Below are positions 1-8,796 of a stretch of DNA of 64,000 bases, piece by piece; the first letter of the stretch is position 1, and each line of letters starts with the position of its first letter. This stretch comes from Thalassospira lucentensis (GTDB lineage: Bacteria > Pseudomonadota > Alphaproteobacteria > Rhodospirillales > Thalassospiraceae). The notes beneath the pieces were generated by a model. The model searched no databases and was not told the DNA's origin. It saw only the letters and a program-made list of their open reading frames with translations. The stretch lies in NCBI RefSeq assembly GCF_001613805.1, contig NZ_LPVY01000005.1, positions 310,001 to 374,000 of the forward strand, written 5' to 3'. The translations under genes and the position numbers were made by a program.

Positions 1-42
1 AGAACCGGGCGGGGCGGTAAAAGCCATTACACATCAACCGGC

Positions 43-567
43 TTATTTGCCGAGACGCGTCACACCTTCTTCAATCAGTTTGGCTGCTTTTTCAGCGCCT
101 TCCCAGCCGGTGACTTTAACCCATTTGCCTTTCTCAAGGTCTTTGTAACGCTCGAAGAAGTGCTGAATCTGATCGCGCAGAATTTGCGGAAGATCTTCAT
201 GGGATTTGATATCGGTGTAATATGGATCGATTTTATCGTGCGGTACACAGATCAGTTTTTCATCCTGACCGGCTTCGTCTTCCATCATCAGCACGCCAAT
301 CGGACGGGCGCGGATAACCGAACCGGCGACGACAGGCTCGCGGAACATGACCATGGCATCGACCGGATCTCCGTCAAGGCCAAGAGTGTTCGGGATGAAA
401 CCGTAATTGACCGGGTAATACATCGAGGTATGCAGGAAACGGTCAACGAAGACAGCACCGGAGTCTTTGTCGACTTCGTACTTGATCGGCCCGCCCTGCG
501 GGATTTCGATGACGACGTTAACGTCCCAGGGAACATCTTTGCCAACGGCAATCTTGCTGAGATCCAT
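43..567 (-). CDS. ppa: Inorganic pyrophosphatase
   Basis: Soluble cytoplasmic family I pyrophosphatase that hydrolyses PPi to two phosphates and so pulls biosynthetic reactions forward. The protein is 174 residues, the usual bacterial length. The metal-binding signature DGDPVD is visible, with Asp at 65, 67 and 70, the same numbering as in the E. coli enzyme. The ATG at 567 is preceded by an AAGGGA ribosome binding site about nine bases upstream. It stands alone on the minus strand. The family assignment is secure. Confidence 0.97.
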   Translation of the reverse strand: MDLSKIAVGKDVPWDVNVVIEIPQGGPIKYEVDKDSGAVFVDRFLHTSMYYPVNYGFIPNTLGLDGDPVDAMVMFREPVVAGSVIRARPIGVLMMEDEAGQDEKLICVPHDKIDPYYTDIKSHEDLPQILRDQIQHFFERYKDLEKGKWVKVTGWEGAEKAAKLIEEGVTRLGK

Positions 568-721
568 GTGGGAAAATCCCTTTCATTCTTTGATCAAATG
601 CCCGTTTCCGGGGTGATGGCAACGCACTGACACCCGAGAAACCCTAGGGTGCGGTAAATTATGGAGCCCCTTTTATCGCGAAATCTGTGCCGTTCCAAGA
701 GCCGGTATCGGTTCGACAGCC

Positions 722-1561
722 TTATGCGGAAGCAGCAATCGGGATGAGCGCACTTTTTCTTGGCTGGAACCGGTGAATATCTGCTTCAAGCTCTTTGAAA
801 TAAGCACCGTTATTTGACTTGTTCGCATGCCGCTGCCCGATCGACCGTCCGTGATAAAGGTGAAGCACAGGTGAGCTGTATTCGACAGATTTCCGTCTGA
901 CTCCCGACCGGATCATGCGCAACACAAAATCGGAGTCTTCCAATCCGTGTCCTTCGTAGGCTTCGTCAAATCCACCGATTGCCAGAATGTCGTGACGAAA
1001 AGCCGCAATATTGCAGCCTTGTGCTTTTTTCCAGCAATTTTGATGAGCCCAAAGACTCTCATCCTTTTGCGGGATTGGCATGAACTGAAAGGGGCGATTG
1101 CATTGCCCGGAAAGGCCCAGCATGAACAGAAGGGCGCGAGGCCATTTATGGAATGCAAAGCGCTTTTCCATAACCAATTTGGTGAATCGTCGCTTGAGGA
1201 AAACGCGTTTTCCTGTGACAAAACACCCCGGTTCGGCTGCTTTCCTGTGACTTGATACGAAATCTGGCATGAGGCAGCAATCACCGTCGGTAAAGACGAT
1301 AATGTCACCTTCTGCGAGGTTGATTGCGCCGTTGCGGACTCGTGACAGGCGATAACCGATGTCTTCCTGCCAGAAATGCTTGATTGGTACCGGAGACTTT
1401 TGCTGCAAACGGGCAATGGTTGTTGCTGTTTCCGGACCGGACCCGTCATCCGCCACGATCACCTCGAAATTGCTGTCTTTCTGGTCGATCAGCGATTGCA
1501 AAACCATTTCAAGCGCTTCGGGCCAGTTATAGGTCGAAACGATCACAGAAACCTTATGCAC
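722..1561 (-). CDS. Family 2 glycosyltransferase with galactosyltransferase-like C-terminus
   Basis: Predicted GT-A glycosyltransferase of 279 residues. The N-terminus has the GT2 start VSVIVSTYN, DDGS at 38-41 and a TDGD metal/nucleotide site at 91-94. A GLEDSDF motif near 206-212 matches the C-terminal domain found in galactosyltransferases. I chose the GTG at 1561 because a GGGGG ribosome binding site lies six bases upstream. The frame stays open to an ATG at 1588 and a GTG at 1684, so a longer form is possible. It follows galE on the same strand, so UDP-galactose is a reasonable donor, by inference. The acceptor is unknown; LPS or exopolysaccharide is likely. Confidence 0.82.
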   Translation of the reverse strand: MHKVSVIVSTYNWPEALEMVLQSLIDQKDSNFEVIVADDGSGPETATTIARLQQKSPVPIKHFWQEDIGYRLSRVRNGAINLAEGDIIVFTDGDCCLMPDFVSSHRKAAEPGCFVTGKRVFLKRRFTKLVMEKRFAFHKWPRALLFMLGLSGQCNRPFQFMPIPQKDESLWAHQNCWKKAQGCNIAAFRHDILAIGGFDEAYEGHGLEDSDFVLRMIRSGVRRKSVEYSSPVLHLYHGRSIGQRHANKSNNGAYFKELEADIHRFQPRKSALIPIAASA

Positions 1562-1711
1562 GTAATTCCCCCAATTACAGTAATGCATAGAACCAGTGTC
1601 CCCGGTGGTTCTTGATGCAGGAGCCAATTTTCGCTCCGTTTGGTCAATTATAAAAAAGTTGTAACTCACAAAATCGTATATCACATGAACACGTTACCAA
1701 TTTGTGTTCAT

Positions 1712-2704
1712 TCATGACTTTTCGGAGTTGTCACAATAGTAGCTCCATGCATGAGAAATCATTTCGCGTGGGTCTGCGTATCTTGGTGTCCAGTTTAATA
1801 ATGATTTCGCCTTTGCCGGGTTGGCAACCAGCCTTGCCGGATCACCGGGGCGACGTGCCGTAGTAGATATCGGAAATTTGCTACCAGTCACTTCTTGGCA
1901 AAACAACAAGATGTCACTTACGGAACAACCTTTTCCAGTTCCGATATTCACGATATCAAAAAAGGAATTCGTCTGAGCGATCAGATAATCAAGAGCCCTG
2001 ATATGGGCCGCAGCCAGATCATCAACATGAACGTAATCACGAATGCAGGTTCCGTCGGGCGTGTCATAATCGCTGCCGAATATTTTTAGACCATTTCGCT
2101 GTCTAGCAGCTGCCGAGAGTGCCAACGGGATAAGATGTGTTTCAGGATTATGCCTTTCACCTGCACGGCCAGCAGGATCGGCACCGGCGGCATTGAAATA
2201 ACGCAGAGCAATGGCGCGTAAGCCATATATTGAACAAAAGTCTGCGAGCATTGTTTCGATCATCGCCTTTGAGCGACCATACGGATTTTCAGGTCGAACT
2301 GGCAGGGTCTCGTCAAGCATTTCCAGATTGGTATTGCCATATACGGCTGCGGTTGACGAAAAAACGATTTGCCAACATCCATGCTGCCGCATCGCTTCAA
2401 GCAGGTTAAGGGAGCCGGCTGTATTGACTTCGTAGAAACTGGCTGGCTCTTCCATCGACAAGCCTGCCTCAATCAAGGCAGCCATATGAATGACCGCAGT
2501 TGGCCGGAATGTTTTGAAAGTATCATCAAGAGCGGCGCGGTCGCGAATGTCCGCGCGAACAAAGGGAATATCGTCGGCGAGTGCATCACGATGACCGTTT
2601 GACAGATTGTCTAGAACGACAGGTTGATAACCGCTTTCGCGCAATTTCAAGCAAATATGGGAACCGATATATCCGGCTCCGCCCGTTACCAGTATTTTTT
2701 CCAT
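1712..2704 (-). CDS. galE: UDP-glucose 4-epimerase
   Basis: Extended short-chain dehydrogenase of 330 residues that interconverts UDP-glucose and UDP-galactose with bound NAD. Visible features are the Rossmann motif GGAGYIGS at 8-15, Ser117 in the SSTAAVYG stretch, and the catalytic pair Tyr142 and Lys146 in YGRSK. The ATG at 2704 starts directly before the Rossmann fold; the frame continues upstream without family similarity. It is followed by a GT2 gene on the same strand, probably one transcription unit that supplies galactose for glycan synthesis. Confidence 0.95.
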   Translation of the reverse strand: MEKILVTGGAGYIGSHICLKLRESGYQPVVLDNLSNGHRDALADDIPFVRADIRDRAALDDTFKTFRPTAVIHMAALIEAGLSMEEPASFYEVNTAGSLNLLEAMRQHGCWQIVFSSTAAVYGNTNLEMLDETLPVRPENPYGRSKAMIETMLADFCSIYGLRAIALRYFNAAGADPAGRAGERHNPETHLIPLALSAAARQRNGLKIFGSDYDTPDGTCIRDYVHVDDLAAAHIRALDYLIAQTNSFFDIVNIGTGKGCSVSDILLFCQEVTGSKFPISTTARRPGDPARLVANPAKAKSLLNWTPRYADPREMISHAWSYYCDNSEKS

Positions 2705-2779
2705 ACAATCCGATGCTCTTTTCAATATCCCGGCGCGTTGTTTAGGTGGCATTGGGAGAAATATAAGGGAGTGCTTAGA

Positions 2780-3721
2780 TTATTTCTTGAGCATTTTACG
2801 TTTCAGCGATGCCGTATGCGGGTTGATCAATTCGCGGATCCAGTTGGCGGTCGCGATTACAGCAGGGTCTTTTTCCCTAGCCGGGCGTATGAGTAGCCGG
2901 TACCACCAGTGCGATACGAAATCGGGAAAATTAAGCGGTACCAGTTCGCCGCGGTCAACAAAGTTGCGCGCAACGACATCAGTGCTGGCGACGATCCCCT
3001 GACCAGCGCGAGCGGCTTCGAGTGCCCAGATGTGATGGCTGAAGGTCCAGCAATCATCGAGCGAGAAGGCTGCCTGATCAAACCAGTTTGCAATCTGGGA
3101 AAATTGTTCGCTATCGCTGTCGATCAGCAGGATATCGCGTGGGCCGAGTGAACCGACATTGATATTGCAAGGATCAAGCCCGCGCTTCTCCAGCCATTCC
3201 GGCGCGGCAAAAGCATTGTAAATTTCGGGTGTGAGAAGTTCCGTGACCCAGCCATCCAGACCCGGCAAATCTTTTGGCGCGATCTGAAGCGCGATATCAA
3301 TTTCCAGCGGATCGAGATCATCATCAAATTCGATTTTGCGAAACTGGACAGGGATGTCGGAGGGCATGCGGGCCTGCAGACCGCCAAGCTCGTTCAGCAA
3401 AACCGTCAAGGCAGGGGTTGCCAGTGCACCGATGCGGATTGCCTTTCCCTTGTCCGGGCCAACTTCCCCGGTTATATCGGCAATGCCGTCAAGCGCTTCG
3501 GTGAGGCGCGGCAGTAGCTGTATTGCTGATTTTGTTAGACTTAAACCACGTCCCTTACGGACAAACAGGACAACGCCGAGGCATTCTTCGAGTTGGCGAA
3601 GCTGGTGACTGATCGCACTTTGCGTGACATGCAGTTCTTCGGCTGCCGCTTTAACACTTTGGTGGCGGGCGGTGGCTTCAAAGGCGACAAGCGCGCGTAA
3701 AGGGGGCAGTTTGCGGCGCAT
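2780..3721 (-). CDS. LysR-family transcriptional regulator (GcvA-like)
   Basis: DNA-binding regulator of 313 residues. The N-terminus carries the LysR winged helix-turn-helix, with the recognition segment TQSAISHQLRQLEE, and the opening LPPLRALVAFEATARH typical of the GcvA/AmpR branch. The rest is a periplasmic-binding-protein-like effector domain. It is divergent from the EamA exporter at 3968 across a 246-bp gap with inverted repeats, so it probably controls that exporter and itself. The effector cannot be read from sequence. Confidence 0.9.
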   Translation of the reverse strand: MRRKLPPLRALVAFEATARHQSVKAAAEELHVTQSAISHQLRQLEECLGVVLFVRKGRGLSLTKSAIQLLPRLTEALDGIADITGEVGPDKGKAIRIGALATPALTVLLNELGGLQARMPSDIPVQFRKIEFDDDLDPLEIDIALQIAPKDLPGLDGWVTELLTPEIYNAFAAPEWLEKRGLDPCNINVGSLGPRDILLIDSDSEQFSQIANWFDQAAFSLDDCWTFSHHIWALEAARAGQGIVASTDVVARNFVDRGELVPLNFPDFVSHWWYRLLIRPAREKDPAVIATANWIRELINPHTASLKRKMLKK

Positions 3722-3810
3722 CGAACATTTCCGTAGGACAGGGTTTTTATGGTTCGTTCCTGTGTAGCAGGCCTGACAGTGGTTTGGGGCAAAAAATTCT
3801 CATCAATCGC

Positions 3811-3836
3811 TGAAAAGTCCTCATTCGTATTTTTCA
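3811..3836. promoter_or_regulatory. Candidate LysR operator dyad
   Basis: TGAAAA at 3811-3816 and TTTTCA at 3831-3836 form an inverted repeat with 14 bases between, in the gap shared by the LysR gene and the EamA exporter. LysR proteins usually bind interrupted dyads in such divergent gaps. The region is AT-rich, so chance similarity is possible. Confidence 0.3.
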
Positions 3837-3967
3837 ATTTTTGAGGGCACACTGATGAATGAAAAGGGTTTCCGGCTGATCAATAGATAGTCTCCTTGCG
3901 CCACCCCGCAGCAGTCTCCCCGCTGTCGGAAACCCCCTTTTTACTTCAGTGATCAGGATCAAAGGTA

Positions 3968-4912
3968 ATGACCGGGACGCTTTTGCGCCTCAGCGGTAAT
4001 TTTCGCGGCGTTTTATGGATGACAGCGGCGATGGCATCGGGCGTTTTTGTCGATGTCTGTGCCAAGCTGGTATCCCATGATGTGCCGACCGCACAGATCC
4101 TAGCCATGCGTGCGGTAACCACAGTGGCTGTATTCTTGGTCATCCTGATGTTTATCGGTACCCGGTCAATCCGGACCAAGCGGCCCTATGCCCATCTGGC
4201 GCGTGGGGTGCTGTGGTATGGATCGCTGTTTTTTGTGTTCTTTGCACTTCGGCAGATGAGCATTGCCGAGGTTAATGCCTATCTGTTTATCGAGGCATTG
4301 CTGACCGTGATGCTGGCGGTTGTGATCCTGGGTGAAAAGCTGACAGCGCGCAAAGTGATTGCCACCGTGCTTGGCCTTGTCGGTGTCTGGGTGATGTGTG
4401 TGCCGAAGATGGACGGGTTTGGCGTGCCGCTGGGCGTTGCTGCCGCCCTGATCGGGGCATTCTGTTTTTCCGCCCAGACGCTTTTTGCCAAAGTGATGAC
4501 CCGGACAGAGACGAATTTTTCAATGCTGTTCTGGCCACAGATTGTTGCCATTGTTATCTGGGTGCCGGTCGCGGTTATCATGTGGCAACCAGCCGCCCGT
4601 GCTGACTGGCTTTATTCCGCCGGGGCAGGTTTTTTTGCCATGCTGACCAATTATATGGTCCTGCGTGCTGTCCGGGTGGCTGATGCCAGTGTCATTTCAC
4701 CGGCGGCTTATACGGCCTTGCCGTTTTCGGTGGCGATGGATCTGATCTTCTTTGACATGTTGCCCGTGCCCGTCATTTTTATCGGTGCAGGGATTGTTGT
4801 GCTGGCGGTTGCATTGCTTGACTATAAAGGCGGCGCAAAACCGGTACCTGTTGCTCCCGCCGGGCATGACAATGACGATGATGACAGCAAGGTCGCGACG
4901 GCAAAGGTTTAG
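3968..4912 (+). CDS. EamA/DMT-family inner-membrane transporter
   Basis: Hydrophobic 314-residue protein with about ten predicted membrane helices in two EamA repeats, the layout of drug/metabolite exporters. The C-terminal tail is charged and ends in a run of Asp residues. An AAAGG ribosome binding site lies close to the ATG. It is divergent from a LysR regulator, which suggests substrate-inducible export of a metabolite or toxic compound. Substrate unknown. Confidence 0.85.
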   Translation: MTGTLLRLSGNFRGVLWMTAAMASGVFVDVCAKLVSHDVPTAQILAMRAVTTVAVFLVILMFIGTRSIRTKRPYAHLARGVLWYGSLFFVFFALRQMSIAEVNAYLFIEALLTVMLAVVILGEKLTARKVIATVLGLVGVWVMCVPKMDGFGVPLGVAAALIGAFCFSAQTLFAKVMTRTETNFSMLFWPQIVAIVIWVPVAVIMWQPAARADWLYSAGAGFFAMLTNYMVLRAVRVADASVISPAAYTALPFSVAMDLIFFDMLPVPVIFIGAGIVVLAVALLDYKGGAKPVPVAPAGHDNDDDDSKVATAKV

Positions 4913-4953
4913 CGCACACCCGGTTATGTCCAATGCGGGTATGCGCGATTTTC

Positions 4954-5319
4954 TCAGTTGATTCCTGAAGATGTATCGCCATGCAATTTGCGGGAATCGT
5001 CCGGTGTTTGCGCACGTTCATGCATTCCGTAGTCACGCACGACATGGGCGACACGCAGCCGATAATCATCGAAAATCCGGTTGCGACCTTTGCCTTGGGC
5101 AATGCGGTGTTCATCGACATTGCGCCAGGCCATGACGGCCTCTTCGTCGCGCCAGAAGGACAGAGATAAAACTTTGCCCGGCTCGGTAAGGCTTTCAAAC
5201 CGTTCAATCGAGATGAACCCGTCGATGGTTTCAAGGATCGGACGCAGGTCACCGGCGATCGAGAAATATTCATCACGGTGCTGTTGGTGGGGCAGTACTT
5301 CGAAAATGACGACAATCAT
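4954..5319 (-). CDS. Antibiotic biosynthesis monooxygenase-type (ABM) domain protein
   Basis: Small 121-residue single-domain protein of the dimeric alpha/beta-barrel superfamily. The N-terminal strand [10 protein letters not shown], the helix region and the later [14 protein letters not shown] stretch fit ABM proteins, some of which are cofactor-free oxygenases or quinone-modifying enzymes. It overlaps the preceding NIPSNAP gene by four bases (ATGA), so the two are translationally coupled. It is the last gene of an exporter operon. Catalysis is not proven, since many ABM proteins lack a known activity. Confidence 0.8.
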   Translation of the reverse strand: MIVVIFEVLPHQQHRDEYFSIAGDLRPILETIDGFISIERFESLTEPGKVLSLSFWRDEEAVMAWRNVDEHRIAQGKGRNRIFDDYRLRVAHVVRDYGMHERAQTPDDSRKLHGDTSSGIN

Positions 5320-5645
5320 GGCTTGATCAGCTCCGCATGTGGGGTGGAAGCGATTTTGAAGAACTGGCGTTCTTCGCGCAGGATGAACTTTTCGCGTTGG
5401 GCGAACTGATAGTTTTCACGGCCCAACGGATCTTGCGACAGGCGTGCACGATAAGCTTCATATGATGCCAGATCGGGCAAATGGTAGACACCATATGCGG
5501 TCGAGATCGATCCTTCATACGGGGCGAAATAGCCGACCAGATCAGCCCCGCAACGCGGAATTGCCTCGCCCCAGTTCCGGGCATACTCGACAAAGGCGTT
5601 CTTTTTGTAAGGATCGATTTCATAGCGGATGAAACAGGTGATCAT
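5316..5645 (-). CDS. NIPSNAP-family protein
   Basis: Protein of 109 residues starting [15 protein letters not shown], a ferredoxin-like alpha/beta-barrel of the NIPSNAP family. The frame extends upstream, but family similarity begins at the ATG at 5645, so I use that start. It lies 28 bases after the EamA exporter gene and overlaps the ABM gene by four bases. Exporter, NIPSNAP and ABM genes therefore look like one operon. The biochemical role of bacterial NIPSNAP proteins is mostly unknown. Confidence 0.85.
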   Translation of the reverse strand: MITCFIRYEIDPYKKNAFVEYARNWGEAIPRCGADLVGYFAPYEGSISTAYGVYHLPDLASYEAYRARLSQDPLGRENYQFAQREKFILREERQFFKIASTPHAELIKP

Positions 5646-5673
5646 TTTCAATTTCCATGGATGGTTGATTGTT

Positions 5674-6597
5674 TCAGTATTTCGAAGAAGGTGATGTGGA
5701 TGCCTGCCAGAAGCTGGGCGGCAGATTGATGATGGCGACGCCGACGAGCGTGCAGAGGATACCGGCAAGAACCGGCGGGCTTATGGTTTCACCAAGCAAC
5801 AGGCTGCCAAGCACTACGCCGATCCCGGCACGCAGATAGCTTTGACTGGCAACGCCCATTGATCCGAGCGTGCGCAACAGTCGAAAATAGATCAGCAAGG
5901 CAATTGCGGTACAAAAGACCGACAGGGCAAGCGTCGCCAGAATGGCGGGTGTTGAAGGTGTTATGGCCCAGGGTTGATCCAGCACCAGACTTGCCGGGAC
6001 CAGAAAGATGCTGGCCCAGATCATGGTTGCTGCGGCGGTTACCGTCGCTGGCAGGGTATTGAAGCGTTTGCCATAGATCGCAGCCCCGGCATAAAGGATC
6101 GCCCCGGTAATAATGGCGAGTTGCCCGCCGAGATGTAGCCCAAGCCCGGTAAGCGCACCGGGGCCGACAATCAGCACCACACCTGCAATGCCAAGGCACG
6201 CACCGGCAAGACGAAACCGGTCAATCCGCTCATGCCGTGTCAGAAGGGCCGTGATCAGGAATACAAAAACCGGTGACGTCGAATTCAGCACACTGGCGAG
6301 GCCGCTTTCGACATGTTGCTGTCCCCAAGCTAGGACGGTCCATGCGCCGAGGCTGTTGAAAACCGACTGTATCAGCAACATGCCGATAACCTTGCCATCA
6401 CGTGGAAAATGTTCGCCACGCCAGGACATGATGGCAAAAAGAAACAGTGATGCGATGCCTACCCTGATTGCGATCAGGGTAACCGGCGGGATATCGGTCA
6501 GCGCGATTTTGATAAACAGATACGATGACCCCCAAAGCAGGGCGAGCAGAGCCAGCAAACCGATTTCAAGGGGAAGCGATATTTTGGACGGTGTCAT
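5674..6597 (-). CDS. EamA/DMT-family exporter, first gene of an ArsR-linked operon
   Basis: Protein of 307 residues with about ten predicted membrane helices and the EamA signature near the N-terminus ([14 protein letters not shown]). The ATG at 6597 gives a normal family length; the longer upstream frame is not supported. It is divergent from an ArsR-like regulator at 6673 with only 75 bases between, and is followed by NIPSNAP and ABM genes. This arrangement suggests regulated export plus modification of one small molecule. Substrate unknown. Confidence 0.87.
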   Translation of the reverse strand: MTPSKISLPLEIGLLALLALLWGSSYLFIKIALTDIPPVTLIAIRVGIASLFLFAIMSWRGEHFPRDGKVIGMLLIQSVFNSLGAWTVLAWGQQHVESGLASVLNSTSPVFVFLITALLTRHERIDRFRLAGACLGIAGVVLIVGPGALTGLGLHLGGQLAIITGAILYAGAAIYGKRFNTLPATVTAAATMIWASIFLVPASLVLDQPWAITPSTPAILATLALSVFCTAIALLIYFRLLRTLGSMGVASQSYLRAGIGVVLGSLLLGETISPPVLAGILCTLVGVAIINLPPSFWQASTSPSSKY

Positions 6598-6654
6598 TCG
6601 GATCTCCGGGCAGGGACAACACCGAACAGATAACCGATTGCTGGTAGTCAATGC

Positions 6655-6670
6655 TTCGATTAACATCGAA
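6655..6670. promoter_or_regulatory. Candidate ArsR-type operator dyad
   Basis: Perfect 6-4-6 inverted repeat, TTCGAT then four bases then ATCGAA, ending two bases before the ATG of the regulator at 6673. It lies in the 75-bp divergent gap to the EamA operon. A repressor bound here would block both directions, the usual ArsR logic. No binding data are available. Confidence 0.5.
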
Positions 6671-6672
6671 CT

Positions 6673-7380
6673 ATGAAAGAAGGACCCGATATTGCCCGCG
6701 TGGCTGCATTGCTTGGCGATCCGGCGCGCGCGAACATGCTGACCGCTCTGATGAGTGCCCGCGCCCTGACTGCTGCCGAACTTGCACAAGAGGCTGGTGT
6801 GACGCCCCAAACGGCAAGTTCGCATCTGGCAAAGCTTGAAGCCGGGCAGATCGTTACCCCGCGCAAACAGGGGCGGCATCGCTATTTCACGCTTTCAGGC
6901 CCGGATATTGTCGAGGTACTGGAAGTCCTGATGGGGATTGCCAGCCGAGTTGGCCATAACCGGGTGCGAACTGGCCCGAAGGACCCGGAATTGCGCAAGG
7001 CGCGAGTCTGTTACGATCATCTGGCTGGCGAAATGGGAGTCGCCCTTTTTGCCGCACTTGAAGAACGTGAACTGATCGCCATTGATCATAATGGTGTGAT
7101 GCTGACCGATGCAGGGGCGGATTTTGCCGCCGGGTTTGGCATTGATCTTATGGCGTTGCGCAATACCCGTCGGCCGCTATGCCGGGAATGCCTGGATTGG
7201 AGTGCGCGGCAATCACATTTGGCCGGGGCATTCGGGGCGGCATTATTGAACCGGTTCTATGAATTGGGTTGGGCGCAGCGCAGCCGGGACTCGCGTGTGG
7301 TCCGCTTCAGCCCGGAAGGCGAAAAGCAGTTCCACACGCTTTGTGACGGTCAGGAGCCTGCGGCAGGAAGAATCAGTTGA
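6673..7380 (+). CDS. ArsR-like winged-helix regulator
   Basis: Protein of 235 residues. Residues 1-75 are an ArsR/SmtB-type winged helix (VAALLGDPARANMLTALM, then AAELAQEAGVTPQTASSHL, then the wing around RQGRHRYF). The C-terminal 150 residues are longer than in classical ArsR and contain a CRECLDWSARQSHLAGAFGAAL segment with two Cys, as in a well-known extended ArsR subgroup. Divergent from the EamA-NIPSNAP-ABM operon, so the likely local repressor. Whether it senses metal or an organic ligand is open; no classical CxC metal motif is seen in the helix-turn-helix. Confidence 0.88.
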   Translation: MKEGPDIARVAALLGDPARANMLTALMSARALTAAELAQEAGVTPQTASSHLAKLEAGQIVTPRKQGRHRYFTLSGPDIVEVLEVLMGIASRVGHNRVRTGPKDPELRKARVCYDHLAGEMGVALFAALEERELIAIDHNGVMLTDAGADFAAGFGIDLMALRNTRRPLCRECLDWSARQSHLAGAFGAALLNRFYELGWAQRSRDSRVVRFSPEGEKQFHTLCDGQEPAAGRIS

Positions 7381-7400
7381 GATGATCCCCTAACCCTGCC

Positions 7401-7868
7401 TCAAAGGCTTTGGGCGAGTTTTTCAAGCTGATCGGCACAAATGCCCCAACCTTCATGAAAGCCCATTTCCTCGTGCGCCTTTCGGTCTTCTTCGGACCAA
7501 TGGCGGGCGATTGCGGTGTAACGGGTTTTATCGCCTTCATCGGCAAAGGTGACGATTGCGGTCATAAATGGCTTTGCCGAAGGGACCCACGCACTTGTAT
7601 AGGCGTCGGTCAGGACGATCTTTTCATTTTCAACGATTTCAAGATAGATACCCGGATTGGGGAATTCATCGCCTTCGGGGTTTTTCATGACAATCAGGGT
7701 TGATCCACCGGGGCGAACATCCAAGTCGGCCCGGGCAATGGCCCAAGGTTTGGGGACAAACCACTGTTTGAGCAATTCGGCATCGGTCCAGCAGCGGAAA
7801 AGTTTTTCGCGCGGGGCATCAAGCAGTCGGGTCAGGCTCAGTTCATGTGTTTCCGGTTTAAAATTCAT
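7401..7868 (-). CDS. SRPBCC-family (AHSA1-like) protein
   Basis: Protein of 155 residues with the START/Bet v1-like fold found in AHSA1-domain proteins: the opening LTRLLDAPREKLFRCWTD, the WFVPKP segment, and the terminal HEEMGFHEGWGICADQLEKLA. Such proteins bind hydrophobic ligands, but few have a known function. It is convergent with the ArsR-like gene (20-bp gap) and lies downstream of the sirtuin gene on the same strand. Confidence 0.87.
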   Translation of the reverse strand: MNFKPETHELSLTRLLDAPREKLFRCWTDAELLKQWFVPKPWAIARADLDVRPGGSTLIVMKNPEGDEFPNPGIYLEIVENEKIVLTDAYTSAWVPSAKPFMTAIVTFADEGDKTRYTAIARHWSEEDRKAHEEMGFHEGWGICADQLEKLAQSL

Positions 7869-7903
7869 GATGGCGCTCCTCTTCTGATTGAGGAGGTAAT
7901 TTA

Positions 7904-8647
7904 TCAGCCGATCAGTGACGAGACAAATGATGGAACGATTTCACTGGCAGCTCCATAGCTGCTGTACTCAAACAATGTTGCACCATTGCTTGGCTCCAGA
8001 TTGAGTTCTACGGTTTCAGCACCTGCTTCCTCGCGGACCATCTGCACAAAACCGGCTGCCGGATAAACATTGCCCGATGTTCCGATCGAGATGAACAGGC
8101 CGCAATCGGCCAAGGCAGTATAAATGCGTTCCATTTCCAGCGGCATTTCCCCGAACCAGACAACATGCGGGCGCAGTCCGCCCGACTTGGCGCAGGACGG
8201 GCAGGGGATGCCCTGACCGAGTGGCTCGGACCAGTTGGTCAAAAGATCACAATGATTGCAGCGGGTTTTCAGCAACTCGCCATGCATATGGATCAGGTTT
8301 TTTGACCCGGCCCGGTCATGCAGATCGTCAATATTCTGGGTTACCAGAAGCACATCACCCGGCCATTCTGCTTCGAGCCGGGCAAGAGCCAGATGTGCCG
8401 CATTGGGTCGAACGGCCGGATCAAGCAAGCCTGCGCGCCGGTCATTATAGAAATGATGCACCAGATCGGGATTATTGATGAACGCCTCGGGGGTTGCGAC
8501 CTCGGAAATGTCATACCGTGCCCATATGCCATCGGGATCGCGAAAGGTATGCAGGCCGCTTTCCTTTGATATCCCGGCTCCGGTCAGAATGACAATCGGG
8601 GCAGCATCAGCGCGCAGAATATCGATAATATCAGGGCGAAGTGGCAT
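7904..8647 (-). CDS. cobB: NAD-dependent protein deacylase (sirtuin, CobB-like)
   Basis: Sir2 enzyme of 247 residues that removes acyl groups from lysines using NAD. It shows the GAGISKESG NAD motif, the TQNIDDLH catalytic His segment, a four-Cys zinc site (CNHC and CPSC), and GTSGNVYPA. FYNDRR near residue 70 matches the Tyr-x-x-Arg pair that in CobB and SIRT5 favours succinyl and malonyl groups, so broad deacylase activity is predicted. The ATG at 8647 is chosen over a start six codons upstream because it matches the usual N-terminus. Confidence 0.93.
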   Translation of the reverse strand: MPLRPDIIDILRADAAPIVILTGAGISKESGLHTFRDPDGIWARYDISEVATPEAFINNPDLVHHFYNDRRAGLLDPAVRPNAAHLALARLEAEWPGDVLLVTQNIDDLHDRAGSKNLIHMHGELLKTRCNHCDLLTNWSEPLGQGIPCPSCAKSGGLRPHVVWFGEMPLEMERIYTALADCGLFISIGTSGNVYPAAGFVQMVREEAGAETVELNLEPSNGATLFEYSSYGAASEIVPSFVSSLIG

Positions 8648-8706
8648 GGTGGTTTCCATTTGCAATGTTGCAATTGGCTCAGCCTAGCGCCAGATCGCAC
8701 AAAATG

Positions 8707-8740
8707 AAACGGCCCTGCCACGTCTGTGGCAGGGCCGTTT
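8707..8740 (-). terminator. Intrinsic terminator after hrcA-grpE
   Basis: Perfect 15-bp stem (8707-8721 with 8726-8740) and a four-base loop. The base of the stem is A/T, giving a short U stretch on the minus-strand transcript. It lies just after grpE and before cobB. Confidence 0.8.
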
Positions 8741-8796
8741 GTAAAACCCGATCCGCTAAAACCGGTTTGTATTCTGCTTTTTAATCCGCCGACTGA

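Noticed and set aside
641-650. Palindrome ACCCTAGGGT upstream of ppa
   Set aside because: A lone 10-base palindrome with no promoter boxes recognised around it; too weak to call an operator.
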